A stretch of 64,000 bases of DNA. Origin: Modestobacter muralis. GTDB taxonomy: Bacteria > Actinomycetota > Actinomycetes > Mycobacteriales > Geodermatophilaceae. Of the stretch, positions 26,024 through 33,553 are shown piece by piece. Below the pieces are notes generated by a model. The model made no database searches and had not been told where the DNA came from. It saw only the letters and a list, made by a program, of their open reading frames with translations. The translations under genes were made by a program, and so were the position numbers. How positions within the stretch are numbered: the stretch's first letter is position 1; each line of letters begins with the position of its first letter. The stretch lies in assembly GCF_010682105.1 (NCBI RefSeq), contig NZ_JAAGWH010000055.1, positions 52,186 through 116,185 on the forward strand, given 5' to 3'.

Positions 26024-26827
26024 GTGACGGACAGCCGGTACCGCCTGGGCGGACTCACATGGGTGCTGACTCTGCAGTTCTTCGTCGTGGAGGCGATCGC
26101 GGCCTCCCGGTTCGGGGGCTACGCCTACACCCGCGACACGATCAGCGACCTGGGGACGGCGGAGTCCTCGGCCCGGGTGCTGATGAACGGCTCCTTCATC
26201 GTCCAGGGCGTGCTCATCATCGCCGGCGCGCTGCTGCTGGGGCCGGGGCTGGCCGGTACCGGCGGGCGGCTGTCCCGGGTGCTGCTGACCGTCTCCGGCA
26301 TCGGCGTGCTGCTGGTCGGCGTCTTCCCCTCCGACGGGAACGCCACCGTGCACGCGGTCGCTGCCGGCGCGCACCTGCTGGGCGGGGCGATCGGGCTGAC
26401 CGCGCTGGCCTACGGCGTCCGGCCGCGCTCGGAGGGGCTGGGCACCACGCTGGCCGTCCTCGGCCTGCTGGGCATCATCGCGACGATCTTCTTCGGCGCG
26501 GCCGTCTTCCTCTTCCTCGGCGAGGGCGGCACCGAGCGGGTCGCCGCCTACGTGCTGCCGATCGGGCTGGTCGCCGCCGGCATCGCGCTGTGGCGGCAGA
26601 AGGACGACTGGCTGGCGCTGACCAACCCCGACGGGACGCCGAGCCGCCGCCAGCTGCGCGAGGACGCCCGGCTGCAGCGCGCCCAGCAGGCCGCCGCCCG
26701 CGACGCCGCGCTGGAGGCCGCCGCCACCCGCCGGCCCGAGCCCCGGCCGGCCGCGCCCGTCCAGCAGGCCGCCGCCGACGACGACGACTTCGACCCCGAC
26801 GACCCCTGGGCCCCCCGCCGCCGCTGA
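26024..26827 (+). CDS. DUF998 family membrane protein
   Basis: 267 residues. Six or so membrane helices in residues 10-195 with the DUF998 signature [11 protein letters not shown] and [15 protein letters not shown]. The C-terminal 70 residues are soluble: alanine/arginine-rich helix (about 205-245), then an acidic [11 protein letters not shown] tail. The function of the family is not known; members occur in archaea and bacteria, some in surface or regulatory contexts. GTG at 26024 is the start. Confidence 0.85.
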   Translation: MTDSRYRLGGLTWVLTLQFFVVEAIAASRFGGYAYTRDTISDLGTAESSARVLMNGSFIVQGVLIIAGALLLGPGLAGTGGRLSRVLLTVSGIGVLLVGVFPSDGNATVHAVAAGAHLLGGAIGLTALAYGVRPRSEGLGTTLAVLGLLGIIATIFFGAAVFLFLGEGGTERVAAYVLPIGLVAAGIALWRQKDDWLALTNPDGTPSRRQLREDARLQRAQQAAARDAALEAAATRRPEPRPAAPVQQAAADDDDFDPDDPWAPRRR

Positions 26828-26875
26828 GCAGCGCGGCCCGCTGCCCACGCCGAGCGTGCGCGGAGCGGGCCCCCG

Positions 26876-27031
26876 CTGATCCGGGCGTTGCGGAGCGCCG
26901 AGAGTGCGCTGCCGCCGGGATCAGGCGACCTGATCGTGCGTGCTCCTGGCTCACGGTGTGCGCTGAGCCAGGAGCACGTGCGGTGAGCCAGGACGACGCC
27001 CCAGTCAGGACGACGGCCAGCCAGGACGACG
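26876..27031. repeat. Cluster of inverted and direct repeats in a 315-base gap
   Basis: The gap 26828-27142 has no gene. It holds: a 12-bp inverted pair 26876-26887/26913-26924 (11 of 12 match); a 7-bp perfect pair 26919-26925/26929-26935; a 15-bp perfect pair 26939-26953/26964-26978 with a 10-base loop; three direct copies of CAGGACGACG at 26989, 27006 and 27022; and GAGAGTGCGCT at about 26900 and again near 27068. The palindromes overlap, as in REP-type interspersed elements. The 15-bp stem could also end transcription of the DUF998 gene. Confidence 0.75.
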
Positions 27032-27142
27032 GCGGCTGTCGACCGTCCGCACACTGCTGGCCGCGCGGAGAGTGCGCTCAACGGGCGCTGGAGGCCGCCT
27101 CGAGCTCGCTGAGCGCACAGTCGACGTCCGCCTCAGCGGGCG

Positions 27143-27703
27143 TCAGCCGGCGAGCCACTCCTCGCGGGTGAGCTCGTACTCGACCTCGCCGTGCTCGGCC
27201 CCGGCGAGCGGCGTCTGCCACTCCAGGTGGAAGGTGCGCACGTGCCGCATGCCCACCGCGGCCAGCACCGCCCGCGACCCGGCGTTGACCGCCATCGTCT
27301 CGGCGAGGACCCGGCGCAGCCCCAGGTCGGCGAAGGCGTGTCGCACCAGCTCGAGCGCGCCCTCCGTCGCCAGGCCCTGCCGCCACCACGGTGGGAGCAG
27401 CCGGTAGCCGAGCTCGGCCTGCCCCTCGCCGGGCCCCTGGTCCGGGCGTCCGGGGACGTCGAGCAGCCACCAGCCGACCGGGTCGCCGTCCACCGAGCCC
27501 ACCCAGAAGCCCAGCCCGGGCGCCCGCGCGGCGACCGCGAGCCGTTCCACGTGCCGGGCGAGCACCTCGGTGCGGGTGCGCGGGCGGGGCTCCAGGTACC
27601 GCATCACCTGCGGGTCGCCGTCCAGTGCGACCTCGAACTCCCGGTGGGCGTCGGACAGCGGCTCGAGCAGCAGCCGGCCGGTGCGGAGGACGGCCTGGGT
27701 CAC
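27143..27703 (-). CDS. GNAT N-acetyltransferase (RimJ/RimL type) at the end of the ars operon
   Basis: 186 residues. Acetyltransferase of the RimJ/RimL subgroup: RTGRLLLEPLSDAH at the N-terminus, LGYRLLPPWWRQGLATEGA containing the acetyl-CoA pyrophosphate loop, and AVNAGSRAVLAAVGM near the C-terminus. The start GTG overlaps the arsC stop by four bases, so it is translated with the arsenic genes. GNAT enzymes (ArsN) occur in some ars operons and inactivate the arsenic antibiotic arsinothricin, but this one looks like the general RimJ/L branch, so that role is speculative. No terminator is clear before the repeat cluster. Confidence 0.88.
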   Translation of the reverse strand: MTQAVLRTGRLLLEPLSDAHREFEVALDGDPQVMRYLEPRPRTRTEVLARHVERLAVAARAPGLGFWVGSVDGDPVGWWLLDVPGRPDQGPGEGQAELGYRLLPPWWRQGLATEGALELVRHAFADLGLRRVLAETMAVNAGSRAVLAAVGMRHVRTFHLEWQTPLAGAEHGEVEYELTREEWLAG

Positions 27704-28104
27704 CGGGCGACGTCCAGCTCGGTGAGCAGGCCGCGGATGCGGGCCTCGATCTCGTCGCGGATCGGGCGCACCGCCTCGACGCCCTTGCCGGCCGGGTCGG
27801 TGAGCGCCCAGTCCAGGTACCGCTTGCCGGGGAAGACCGGGCAGGCGTCGCCGCAGCCCATGGTGATCACCACGTCGGAGGCCTCGACGGCGTCGGTGGT
27901 GAGCACCTTCGGGCGCTGGTCGGAGATGTCGATGCCGACCTCGGCCATCGCCGCGACCGCGGCCGGGTTGACCTGGTCACCGGGCACCGAGCCGGCGGAG
28001 CGGACCTCGACGGCGTCCCCGGCCAGGTGCCGCAGCCAGCCGGCGGCCATCTGGGAACGGCCGGCGTTGTGCACGCAGACGAACAGGACGCTGGGGGTGC
28101 TCAC
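27700..28104 (-). CDS. arsC: Arsenate reductase, low-molecular-weight phosphatase fold
   Basis: 134 residues. Reduces arsenate to arsenite. The P-loop CVHNAGRSQ (Cys then five residues then Arg) sits near the N-terminus. The redox region ITMGCGDACPVFPGKRYLDWALTDP carries Cys residues typical of the thioredoxin- or mycothiol-linked class. The start is a GTG overlapping the acr3 stop by 4 bases, with GAGGAG upstream. It supplies arsenite to the Acr3 pump and ArsM. Confidence 0.94.
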   Translation of the reverse strand: MSTPSVLFVCVHNAGRSQMAAGWLRHLAGDAVEVRSAGSVPGDQVNPAAVAAMAEVGIDISDQRPKVLTTDAVEASDVVITMGCGDACPVFPGKRYLDWALTDPAGKGVEAVRPIRDEIEARIRGLLTELDVAR

Positions 28105-29213
28105 GAGGTGCTCCTCATCGGGACAGCGGGGTCGTCGGGCAGCCAGCGGCGGCCGGCCCACAGCGAGACGTACACGAGCGCGACGAGCACCGGCACCTCG
28201 ATCAGCGGGCCGACCACGCCGGCCAGGGCCTGGCCGGAGGTCACCCCGAAGGTGCCGATGGCCACCGCGATGGCCAACTCGAAGTTGTTGCCGGTGGCGG
28301 TGAAGGCCAAGGTCGCCGTCCTGGCGTAGCCCAGTCGCAGCCGCAGGCCCAGGAGGAAGGAGCCACCGAACATCAACGCGAAGTAGGCCAGCAGCGGCAG
28401 CGCGATCCGGACGACGTCCCAGGGAGCTGAGGTGATGGCCTCCCCCTGCAGCGCGAAGAGCATCACGATCGTGAACAGCAGGCCGTAGAGCGCGACCGGG
28501 CCGATCCGCGGCAGGAAGCGGCTCTCGTACCAGTCGCGGCCCCGGGTGCGCTCCCCGATCGTCCGGGTGAGGAAGCCGGCGACCAGCGGGATGCCCAGGA
28601 ACACCAGCACGCTGAGCACGATGGCCCACACGCTGAAGTCCGCCGACGTGGCCGACAGGCCCAGCCAGCCGGGCAGCACCTGCAGGTAGAACCAGCCCAG
28701 CGCGGCGAACGCCACGATCTGGAACACCGAGTTGATCGCCACCAGCACCGCGGCGGCCTCGCGGTCACCGCAGGACAGGTCGTTCCAGATCAGCACCATG
28801 GCGATGCACCGGGCCAGCCCGACGATCACCAGGCCGGTGCGGTACTCGGGCAGGTCGGGCAGCAGCAGCCAGGCCAGGGCGAACATCAGCGCCGGCCCGA
28901 CGAGCCAGTTGAGCACCAGCGAGGCGCCGAGCAGCCGGCGGTCGCCGGTGACCCGGTCCAGCTCGGAGTACCGGACCTTCGCCAGCACCGGGTACATCAT
29001 GAGCAGCAGCCCCAGCGCGATCGGCAGGCTGACCTCGCCCACGCGGACGGCGTCCAGCGCGTCGTCCAGGCCGGGCACCCCGCGGCCCAGCAGCAGGCCG
29101 AGCGCCATCGCGGCGAGGATCCAGACCGGCAGGAAGCGGTCGAGCCGGGACAGCCGGGCCAGGACCGGTGCGTCGGGGGTGGTTCGGGCGAGGTCGCCGA
29201 CGACGTCGCTCAC
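28101..29213 (-). CDS. acr3: Arsenite efflux transporter, ACR3 family
   Basis: 370 residues, ten membrane helices, BART superfamily. Diagnostic pieces: LLMMYPVLAKVRY, GLARCIAMVLIWNDLSCGD with the essential Cys of Acr3 in helix 4, and FTATGNNFELAIAVA. Exports arsenite by proton exchange. The start GTG lies in a GTGA overlap with arsM and the stop overlaps arsC, so all are translated together. The ORF is open far upstream but membrane features begin here. Confidence 0.95.
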   Translation of the reverse strand: MSDVVGDLARTTPDAPVLARLSRLDRFLPVWILAAMALGLLLGRGVPGLDDALDAVRVGEVSLPIALGLLLMMYPVLAKVRYSELDRVTGDRRLLGASLVLNWLVGPALMFALAWLLLPDLPEYRTGLVIVGLARCIAMVLIWNDLSCGDREAAAVLVAINSVFQIVAFAALGWFYLQVLPGWLGLSATSADFSVWAIVLSVLVFLGIPLVAGFLTRTIGERTRGRDWYESRFLPRIGPVALYGLLFTIVMLFALQGEAITSAPWDVVRIALPLLAYFALMFGGSFLLGLRLRLGYARTATLAFTATGNNFELAIAVAIGTFGVTSGQALAGVVGPLIEVPVLVALVYVSLWAGRRWLPDDPAVPMRSTS

Positions 29214-29971
29214 GCGGGCTTGCCCGCGCGCACGATCGCGCCGTGCATGCCGTCGGCGACCTGGTGCGTCAGCACGATCTCCGGGTCCACGAAACCGACG
29301 GCCCGCAGCCCGGCGGTGTACTCGCCGATCGACAGGGCGCCGGCGATGCAGCCGACGTGACTGCCGCGCTCGGCCCGCTCTGCCGGTGTCAGGTGGTCCT
29401 CGGCGACGACGTCGGAGATGCCGAACCGCCCGCCGGGGGCGAGCACCCGGAACGCCTCGGCCAGCACGGCCGCCTTGTCCGGGGACAGGTTGACCACACA
29501 GTTGCTGATCACGACGTCGACGCTGCCGTCGGGGAAGGGCAGCGCCTCGATCTCCCCGCGGTGGAACTCCACGTTGGTGGCTCCCGCCTGCGCCGCGTTC
29601 GCCCGCGCGAGGGCCAGCATCTCCTCGGTCATGTCCACGCCGTAGGCGAAGCCGGTCGGCCCGACGCGGCGGGCGGACAGCAGGACGTCGATGCCGCCGC
29701 CGGAACCCAGGTCCAGCACCCGCTCCCCCGGCCGCAGGTCGGCCACGACCATCGGGTTGCCGCAACCCAGGCTGGCCGCGACCGCCTCGGCGGGGAGCCC
29801 GTCGGTCTCGCCGCCGGCGTAGAGCCCGGCGCCGAAGCGCTCGTCGACCTGGAGGGCGTCCGGCGCACAACTGCCGGCGCTGCAGCAACCGGCGTCCGTG
29901 CCCGCCCCACCGGTGACCGCCCGTGCCGCCGCGGCGTACCGCTCGCGCACGAGGTCGTGGACCTCGCCCAT
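29210..29971 (-). CDS. arsM: Arsenite S-adenosylmethionine methyltransferase
   Basis: 253 residues. Methylates arsenite using SAM. Rossmann core with [26 protein letters not shown] and [25 protein letters not shown]. Conserved arsenic-binding cysteines: the N-terminal CCSAGSC group, the Cys in SNCVVN, and the Cys in VGCIAGA. ATG at 29971 has GGAGGAC upstream; the longer frame to 30034 would run into the operator. First gene of the ars operon and divergent from arsR. Confidence 0.95.
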   Translation of the reverse strand: MGEVHDLVRERYAAAARAVTGGAGTDAGCCSAGSCAPDALQVDERFGAGLYAGGETDGLPAEAVAASLGCGNPMVVADLRPGERVLDLGSGGGIDVLLSARRVGPTGFAYGVDMTEEMLALARANAAQAGATNVEFHRGEIEALPFPDGSVDVVISNCVVNLSPDKAAVLAEAFRVLAPGGRFGISDVVAEDHLTPAERAERGSHVGCIAGALSIGEYTAGLRAVGFVDPEIVLTHQVADGMHGAIVRAGKPA

Positions 29972-29984
29972 GTCGTCCTCCGTC

Positions 29985-30049
29985 CATCGACACCTGTCGA
30001 TGCCTCGTCGTGGGGCAACTCTGACCCGAGGCATCGACGGATGTCAATG
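29985..30049. promoter_or_regulatory. Two ArsR-type operators between arsM and arsR
   Basis: 29985-30002 is a perfect 18-bp palindrome, CATCGACA-CC-TGTCGATG. 30032-30049 is a weaker copy, CATCGACGGATGTCAATG. The centres are 47 bp apart, one near each divergent gene. Long imperfect palindromes of this kind are bound by ArsR dimers and released on arsenite binding; binding here is inferred. Confidence 0.8.
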
Positions 30050-30068
30050 TCCGGGGCAGGATGGGCGG

Positions 30069-30407
30069 GTGACCACCGCGACCGAGCCGACGCAGGCAGT
30101 CTGCTGCTCCCCCCTGCAGGGCGCGCCGCTGTCCGCGGAGGACGCCCAGACGCTGGCCCGCACGGTCAAGGCGCTGGCCGACCCGACCCGGCTGCGGCTG
30201 GTCTCGCTGGTCGCCGCGCACGGCGGCGAGGCCTGCGTCTGCGACCTCACCGAGCCGGTGGGCCTGTCGCAGCCCACGGTCTCCCACCACCTCAAGGTGC
30301 TCGTCGACGCCGGGCTGATGACCCGGGACAAGCGCGGGGTGTGGGCCTACTACGCCCTGGTGCCCGGCGCGCTGGCCGACCTCGCCCGGGTGCTGTCCAC
30401 GCCCTGA
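30069..30407 (+). CDS. arsR: ArsR family metalloregulator
   Basis: 112 residues, winged helix repressor. The recognition region SQPTVSHHLKVLVDAGLM is canonical. The arsenite-sensing motif is EACVCDL (Cys-x-Cys in helix alpha3), with an additional CC pair near the N-terminus. GTG at 30069 is chosen; longer frames run back into the intergenic palindromes. It should repress the arsM-acr3-arsC-GNAT operon and itself until arsenite binds. It ends 4 bases before the stop of the convergent EamA gene. Confidence 0.94.
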   Translation: MTTATEPTQAVCCSPLQGAPLSAEDAQTLARTVKALADPTRLRLVSLVAAHGGEACVCDLTEPVGLSQPTVSHHLKVLVDAGLMTRDKRGVWAYYALVPGALADLARVLSTP

Positions 30408-30411
30408 CCGC

Positions 30412-31317
30412 TCACGCGGTCGCCTCGGCGGGCACCGGCACCGGCGGGCGCACCCGCCGCCGGGACACCGCCACCCCGAGCAGACACACCGCGCCGCCGA
30501 CGAAGGCCAGGCCCGGCGGGACCTCGTCCAGCAGCGCCCAGCCCAGCAGGACCACGATCGGCGGCACCAGGTAGGTGGTGACCGCGAGCCGGCCGGCGTC
30601 CATCCGGCCCAGCGCGTAGGCCCAGGTGCTGAACGCCAGCGCCGTCGGCACGGCCCCCAGGTAGACCATGCCGAGCACCGACGACGCCGGCGCGGCACCC
30701 AGGTCGGTGACCAGCGCCCCGGCCCAGGGCAGGCAGCACAGCGCGCCGATGGCGCAGGCGGTGAAGGTGACCTGCAGGGCGGGCAGCCGGCGCAGCAGCG
30801 GCTTCTGCGACACCACGCCGATGGCATAGGTCAGCGCGGCCACCAGGCACAGGACGACGCCGAGCAGGTCCGCCCCGGCCTCGCGGGTGGCGAACCCGAT
30901 GAGCAGGACGCCGCAGAAGGCGATCGCCAGCCCGATCACCAGCCAGCGCGGGAACCCCTCACCCAGCAGCAGCCCGGCGAAGACGGCGATGAGCACCGGG
31001 CCGATGTTGACCAGCATCGCGGTGGTGCCGGCGTCCAGGTGCTGCTCGGCGGCGTTGAGGGCCACGTTGTAGACGCCGAACCAGCCGACCCCGCAGACAG
31101 CCAGCAGCCGCCACTCCCCCGCGGTCGGCCGGACCCAGCCACGGGGTGCCAGCAGCAGACCGAGCACGAGCGTGCCGACCGCCAGCCGGCCCAGCGCCAG
31201 CGCGCCGGGCGAGAGGTCCTCACCGACCGCGCGGATGCCGATGAACGCCGAGGCCCAGGCCAGCACCGTCACCGAGACGGCGAGCAGGACCAGGGGCGAG
31301 CGCGGGGTGGAGGGCAC
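30412..31317 (-). CDS. EamA/DMT family transporter
   Basis: 301 residues, ten membrane helices in two EamA repeats; repeat 1 near SVTVLAWASAFIGIRAV, repeat 2 near VVLCLVAALTYAIGVVSQK. Such proteins export amino acids or metabolites. GTG at 31317 is preferred because it immediately precedes helix 1 and has TAGGG upstream; the frame extends 17 codons further. Neighbours give no clue to substrate. Confidence 0.9.
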   Translation of the reverse strand: MPSTPRSPLVLLAVSVTVLAWASAFIGIRAVGEDLSPGALALGRLAVGTLVLGLLLAPRGWVRPTAGEWRLLAVCGVGWFGVYNVALNAAEQHLDAGTTAMLVNIGPVLIAVFAGLLLGEGFPRWLVIGLAIAFCGVLLIGFATREAGADLLGVVLCLVAALTYAIGVVSQKPLLRRLPALQVTFTACAIGALCCLPWAGALVTDLGAAPASSVLGMVYLGAVPTALAFSTWAYALGRMDAGRLAVTTYLVPPIVVLLGWALLDEVPPGLAFVGGAVCLLGVAVSRRRVRPPVPVPAEATA

Positions 31318-31422
31318 GTCGCCGACCCTAGGTGGCGCCGGCGACGTCCCCTGGCGGGATCCGGCCACCGCACCCCGGACTGGCCGTCCCGTTGCGACCG
31401 CAGGCAGTCCCGACGCGGTCGG

Positions 31423-32277
31423 TCAGTGCACCGGCGCGGCCAGCAGGTCGCGCACGCTGCGCGGCTCGCGCCCGAGGAGCTCCCCGAGCAGCGGGTCGAC
31501 GCCGGCGAAGAAGCCCTGCTCGGCGGCGGAGTACATGCCCAGCAGGAAGCGGGCCACGAACTCCGGCGTCCCGCCGGCGACCTGACCGGCGACCCACGCG
31601 TCGGGGTCGACCAGCACGCGCTCGACCGGGCGCCCGGCCACCTCACCGGCGAGGGCGGCGACGTCGGCGAAGGTCGGTGCGGCGCTCGCGGTCAGGGTCA
31701 CCGGCCCGTCGTACCCGCCGTCGGAGAGCAGGACGACGGCGGCGGCCTCGGCCTGGTCCGCGCGGGACGTCCAGGACACCGGACCGTCGGCCGGGACCTC
31801 GATCCGGCCGGTCTCCCGCCACGGCCCGGTCATGAACAGCAGGCTGTGGGCGTAGAAGCCGTTGCGCAGCGAGGTCCAGGGCAGCCCGGAGTCGGCCAGC
31901 AGCTGCTCGGTGGCGGCGTGGTCGCGGCCCGGGCCGAACGGCGTACCAGGCGCAGCCCCCTGGTGGCTGGTGTAGAGCACGCGCCCCACCCCCGCCCGGA
32001 CAGCTGCCTCGATCGCGGTGCGGTGCAGGGCCACGGCATCGGCCGCGGGGTCGCTGGAGGAGACGAGCAGCAGCTGGTCGGCGCCGGCGAAGGCGGCCGG
32101 CAGGGACGCCGGGTCGGCATAGTCGCCGTGCCGCACCTCGATCCCCCGGTCGGCGAACCGCTGGGCCGCAGCCACGTCGCGGGCGACGACGACGAGCTGG
32201 TCGGCGGGCACGTGCTCGAGCAGGTGGTCGACGGTCGCGCCGTTGAGGGCGCCGGTCGCTCCGGTGACGGTGATCAT
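31423..32277 (-). CDS. NmrA-like NAD(P)-binding protein
   Basis: 284 residues. Atypical short-chain dehydrogenase of the NmrA/quinone-oxidoreductase-2 group: ITVTGATGALNGATV (the glycine-rich loop reads GATGALNGA, with N where G is usual), then HGDYADPASL, VLLVSSSD and YTSHQGA. Lacks a convincing YxxxK. May reduce quinones or act as a redox sensor. ATG at 32277 has AGGAG upstream. Divergent from a TetR gene with shared operator-like repeats, so probably its target. Confidence 0.88.
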   Translation of the reverse strand: MITVTGATGALNGATVDHLLEHVPADQLVVVARDVAAAQRFADRGIEVRHGDYADPASLPAAFAGADQLLLVSSSDPAADAVALHRTAIEAAVRAGVGRVLYTSHQGAAPGTPFGPGRDHAATEQLLADSGLPWTSLRNGFYAHSLLFMTGPWRETGRIEVPADGPVSWTSRADQAEAAAVVLLSDGGYDGPVTLTASAAPTFADVAALAGEVAGRPVERVLVDPDAWVAGQVAGGTPEFVARFLLGMYSAAEQGFFAGVDPLLGELLGREPRSVRDLLAAPVH

Positions 32278-32295
32278 GGGGGGCTCCTGGACTCG

Positions 32296-32363
32296 TATCG
32301 CTGGAAACGGTGAGGTGCTTCCATTGATAGCACAGTGGTACCAGCGGTGCGCTATCGTTGATA
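32296..32363. promoter_or_regulatory. Operator repeats between the NmrA-like and TetR genes
   Basis: TATCGCTGGAA (32296-32306) and TTCCATTGATA (32319-32329) form an inverted pair (9 of 11). TATCGTTGATA (32353-32363) ends 2 bases before the TetR GTG. The recurring TATC/GATA half-sites suggest binding of the TetR protein to both its own start region and the divergent promoter. Confidence 0.65.
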
Positions 32364-32364
32364 C

Positions 32365-33090
32365 GTGACCGAGACCGGCCGGGGCGACCTGCGCACGCGG
32401 ATCGTCGACGGCGCCGCCCAGCTGCTCCGTGAGCACGGCCCGGCAGCGGTGACCACGCGCGGGGTGGCGGAGGCGGCGGGCGTGCAGCCGCCGGCGATCT
32501 ACCGGCTGTTCGGCGACAAGGACGGCCTGCTCGACGCCGTGGCCGAGCACGTGATGACCCAGTACGTGGCCGAGAAGGCAGCCTCGGTGGAGTCCGCGAC
32601 CGCCGAGGACGTCGACCCGATCGCGGACCTGCGCGCCGGCTGGGACCGGCAGATCCACTTCGGCGTGGGCAACCCGACGCTGTTCCGGCTGCTCAGCGAC
32701 CCCGACCGGGTGCGCCCCTCCCCTGCCGCCCAGTCGGGCCGCCGCGTGCTGGAGGCCCGGATCCGGCGGGTCGCCGCAGCCGGGCGACTGCGGGTGAGCG
32801 AGCCGCGCGCCGTCGCCGTCTTCCAGGCGGCCGGGATCGGTGCCATCCACGTCCTGCTGGCCACCCCGGCCGACCAGCGGGACCCGGGGCTGGCCGACAG
32901 CATGTTCGCCGCCGTGCTCCGGGAGGTCCTCACCGACGCACCGGCGGCTGCCGACGCCGGGCCGATGGCCGCCACCGTCGCGTTCCGGGCGGTGGCACCG
33001 CAGCTGGACGTGCTCACCCCGGGCGAGCAGCACCTGCTCGGCGAGCTGCTCGACCGCGCCGTCGACGCCCTGGCCGCCGGACAGCCGTAG
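32365..33090 (+). CDS. TetR family regulator
   Basis: 241 residues. Helix-turn-helix: RIVDGAAQLLREHG, TTRGVAEAAGVQPPAIYRLFGDKDGLL. The C-terminal domain (about 80-235) is of unknown ligand. GTG at 32365 has no Shine-Dalgarno sequence and directly follows the TATCGTTGATA palindrome, pointing to a leaderless transcript. Divergent from the NmrA-like oxidoreductase, which it probably represses. The SRPBCC gene follows 37 bases downstream and may be cotranscribed. Confidence 0.92.
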   Translation: MTETGRGDLRTRIVDGAAQLLREHGPAAVTTRGVAEAAGVQPPAIYRLFGDKDGLLDAVAEHVMTQYVAEKAASVESATAEDVDPIADLRAGWDRQIHFGVGNPTLFRLLSDPDRVRPSPAAQSGRRVLEARIRRVAAAGRLRVSEPRAVAVFQAAGIGAIHVLLATPADQRDPGLADSMFAAVLREVLTDAPAAADAGPMAATVAFRAVAPQLDVLTPGEQHLLGELLDRAVDALAAGQP

Positions 33091-33127
33091 ACCCCGGCCG
33101 TCGGGGCCCTGGGCCAGGATGGCCGAC

Positions 33128-33526
33128 ATGAGCGCGTCCCTGCACCTGACCGTGTCGATCGACCGGGCCGCCGCCGAGGTGTACGACTACGCCCGCGACC
33201 CCGCCCACCTGCCCGCGTGGGCGGCGGGGCTGGCCGGCGGCATCGCCGAGGTCGACGGCGAGTGGGTCGCGGACTCACCGATGGGGCGGGTCGTCGTCCG
33301 CTTCGCCGAGCGCAACCCGTTCGGCGTCCTCGACCACGACGTGACGCTGCCCGACGGGACGACGGTGACCAACCCGCTGCGGGTGCTGCCCGACGGGGCG
33401 GGCTGCGAGGTCGTGTTCACGCTGCGCCGCGCGCCGGCGATGACCGACGAGGAGTTCGCCACCGACGCCGCGGCGGTCACCACCGACCTCGCCACCCTCA
33501 AGCGGGTGGTCGAGGCCGGTCACTGA
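33128..33526 (+). CDS. SRPBCC family (polyketide cyclase-like) protein
   Basis: 132 residues forming one helix-grip domain: LTVSIDRAAAEVYDYARDPAHLPAWA at the N-terminus and a long C-terminal helix (DLATLKRVVEA). Such proteins bind hydrophobic ligands or act as cyclases; no specific role can be given. ATG at 33128 is preferred (CCAGGA 7 bases upstream); an in-frame ATG lies three codons earlier. The following PucR gene is convergent. Confidence 0.82.
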   Translation: MSASLHLTVSIDRAAAEVYDYARDPAHLPAWAAGLAGGIAEVDGEWVADSPMGRVVVRFAERNPFGVLDHDVTLPDGTTVTNPLRVLPDGAGCEVVFTLRRAPAMTDEEFATDAAAVTTDLATLKRVVEAGH

Positions 33527-33553
33527 GGAACCGACCGGCCCCGCTGTCGTGCC

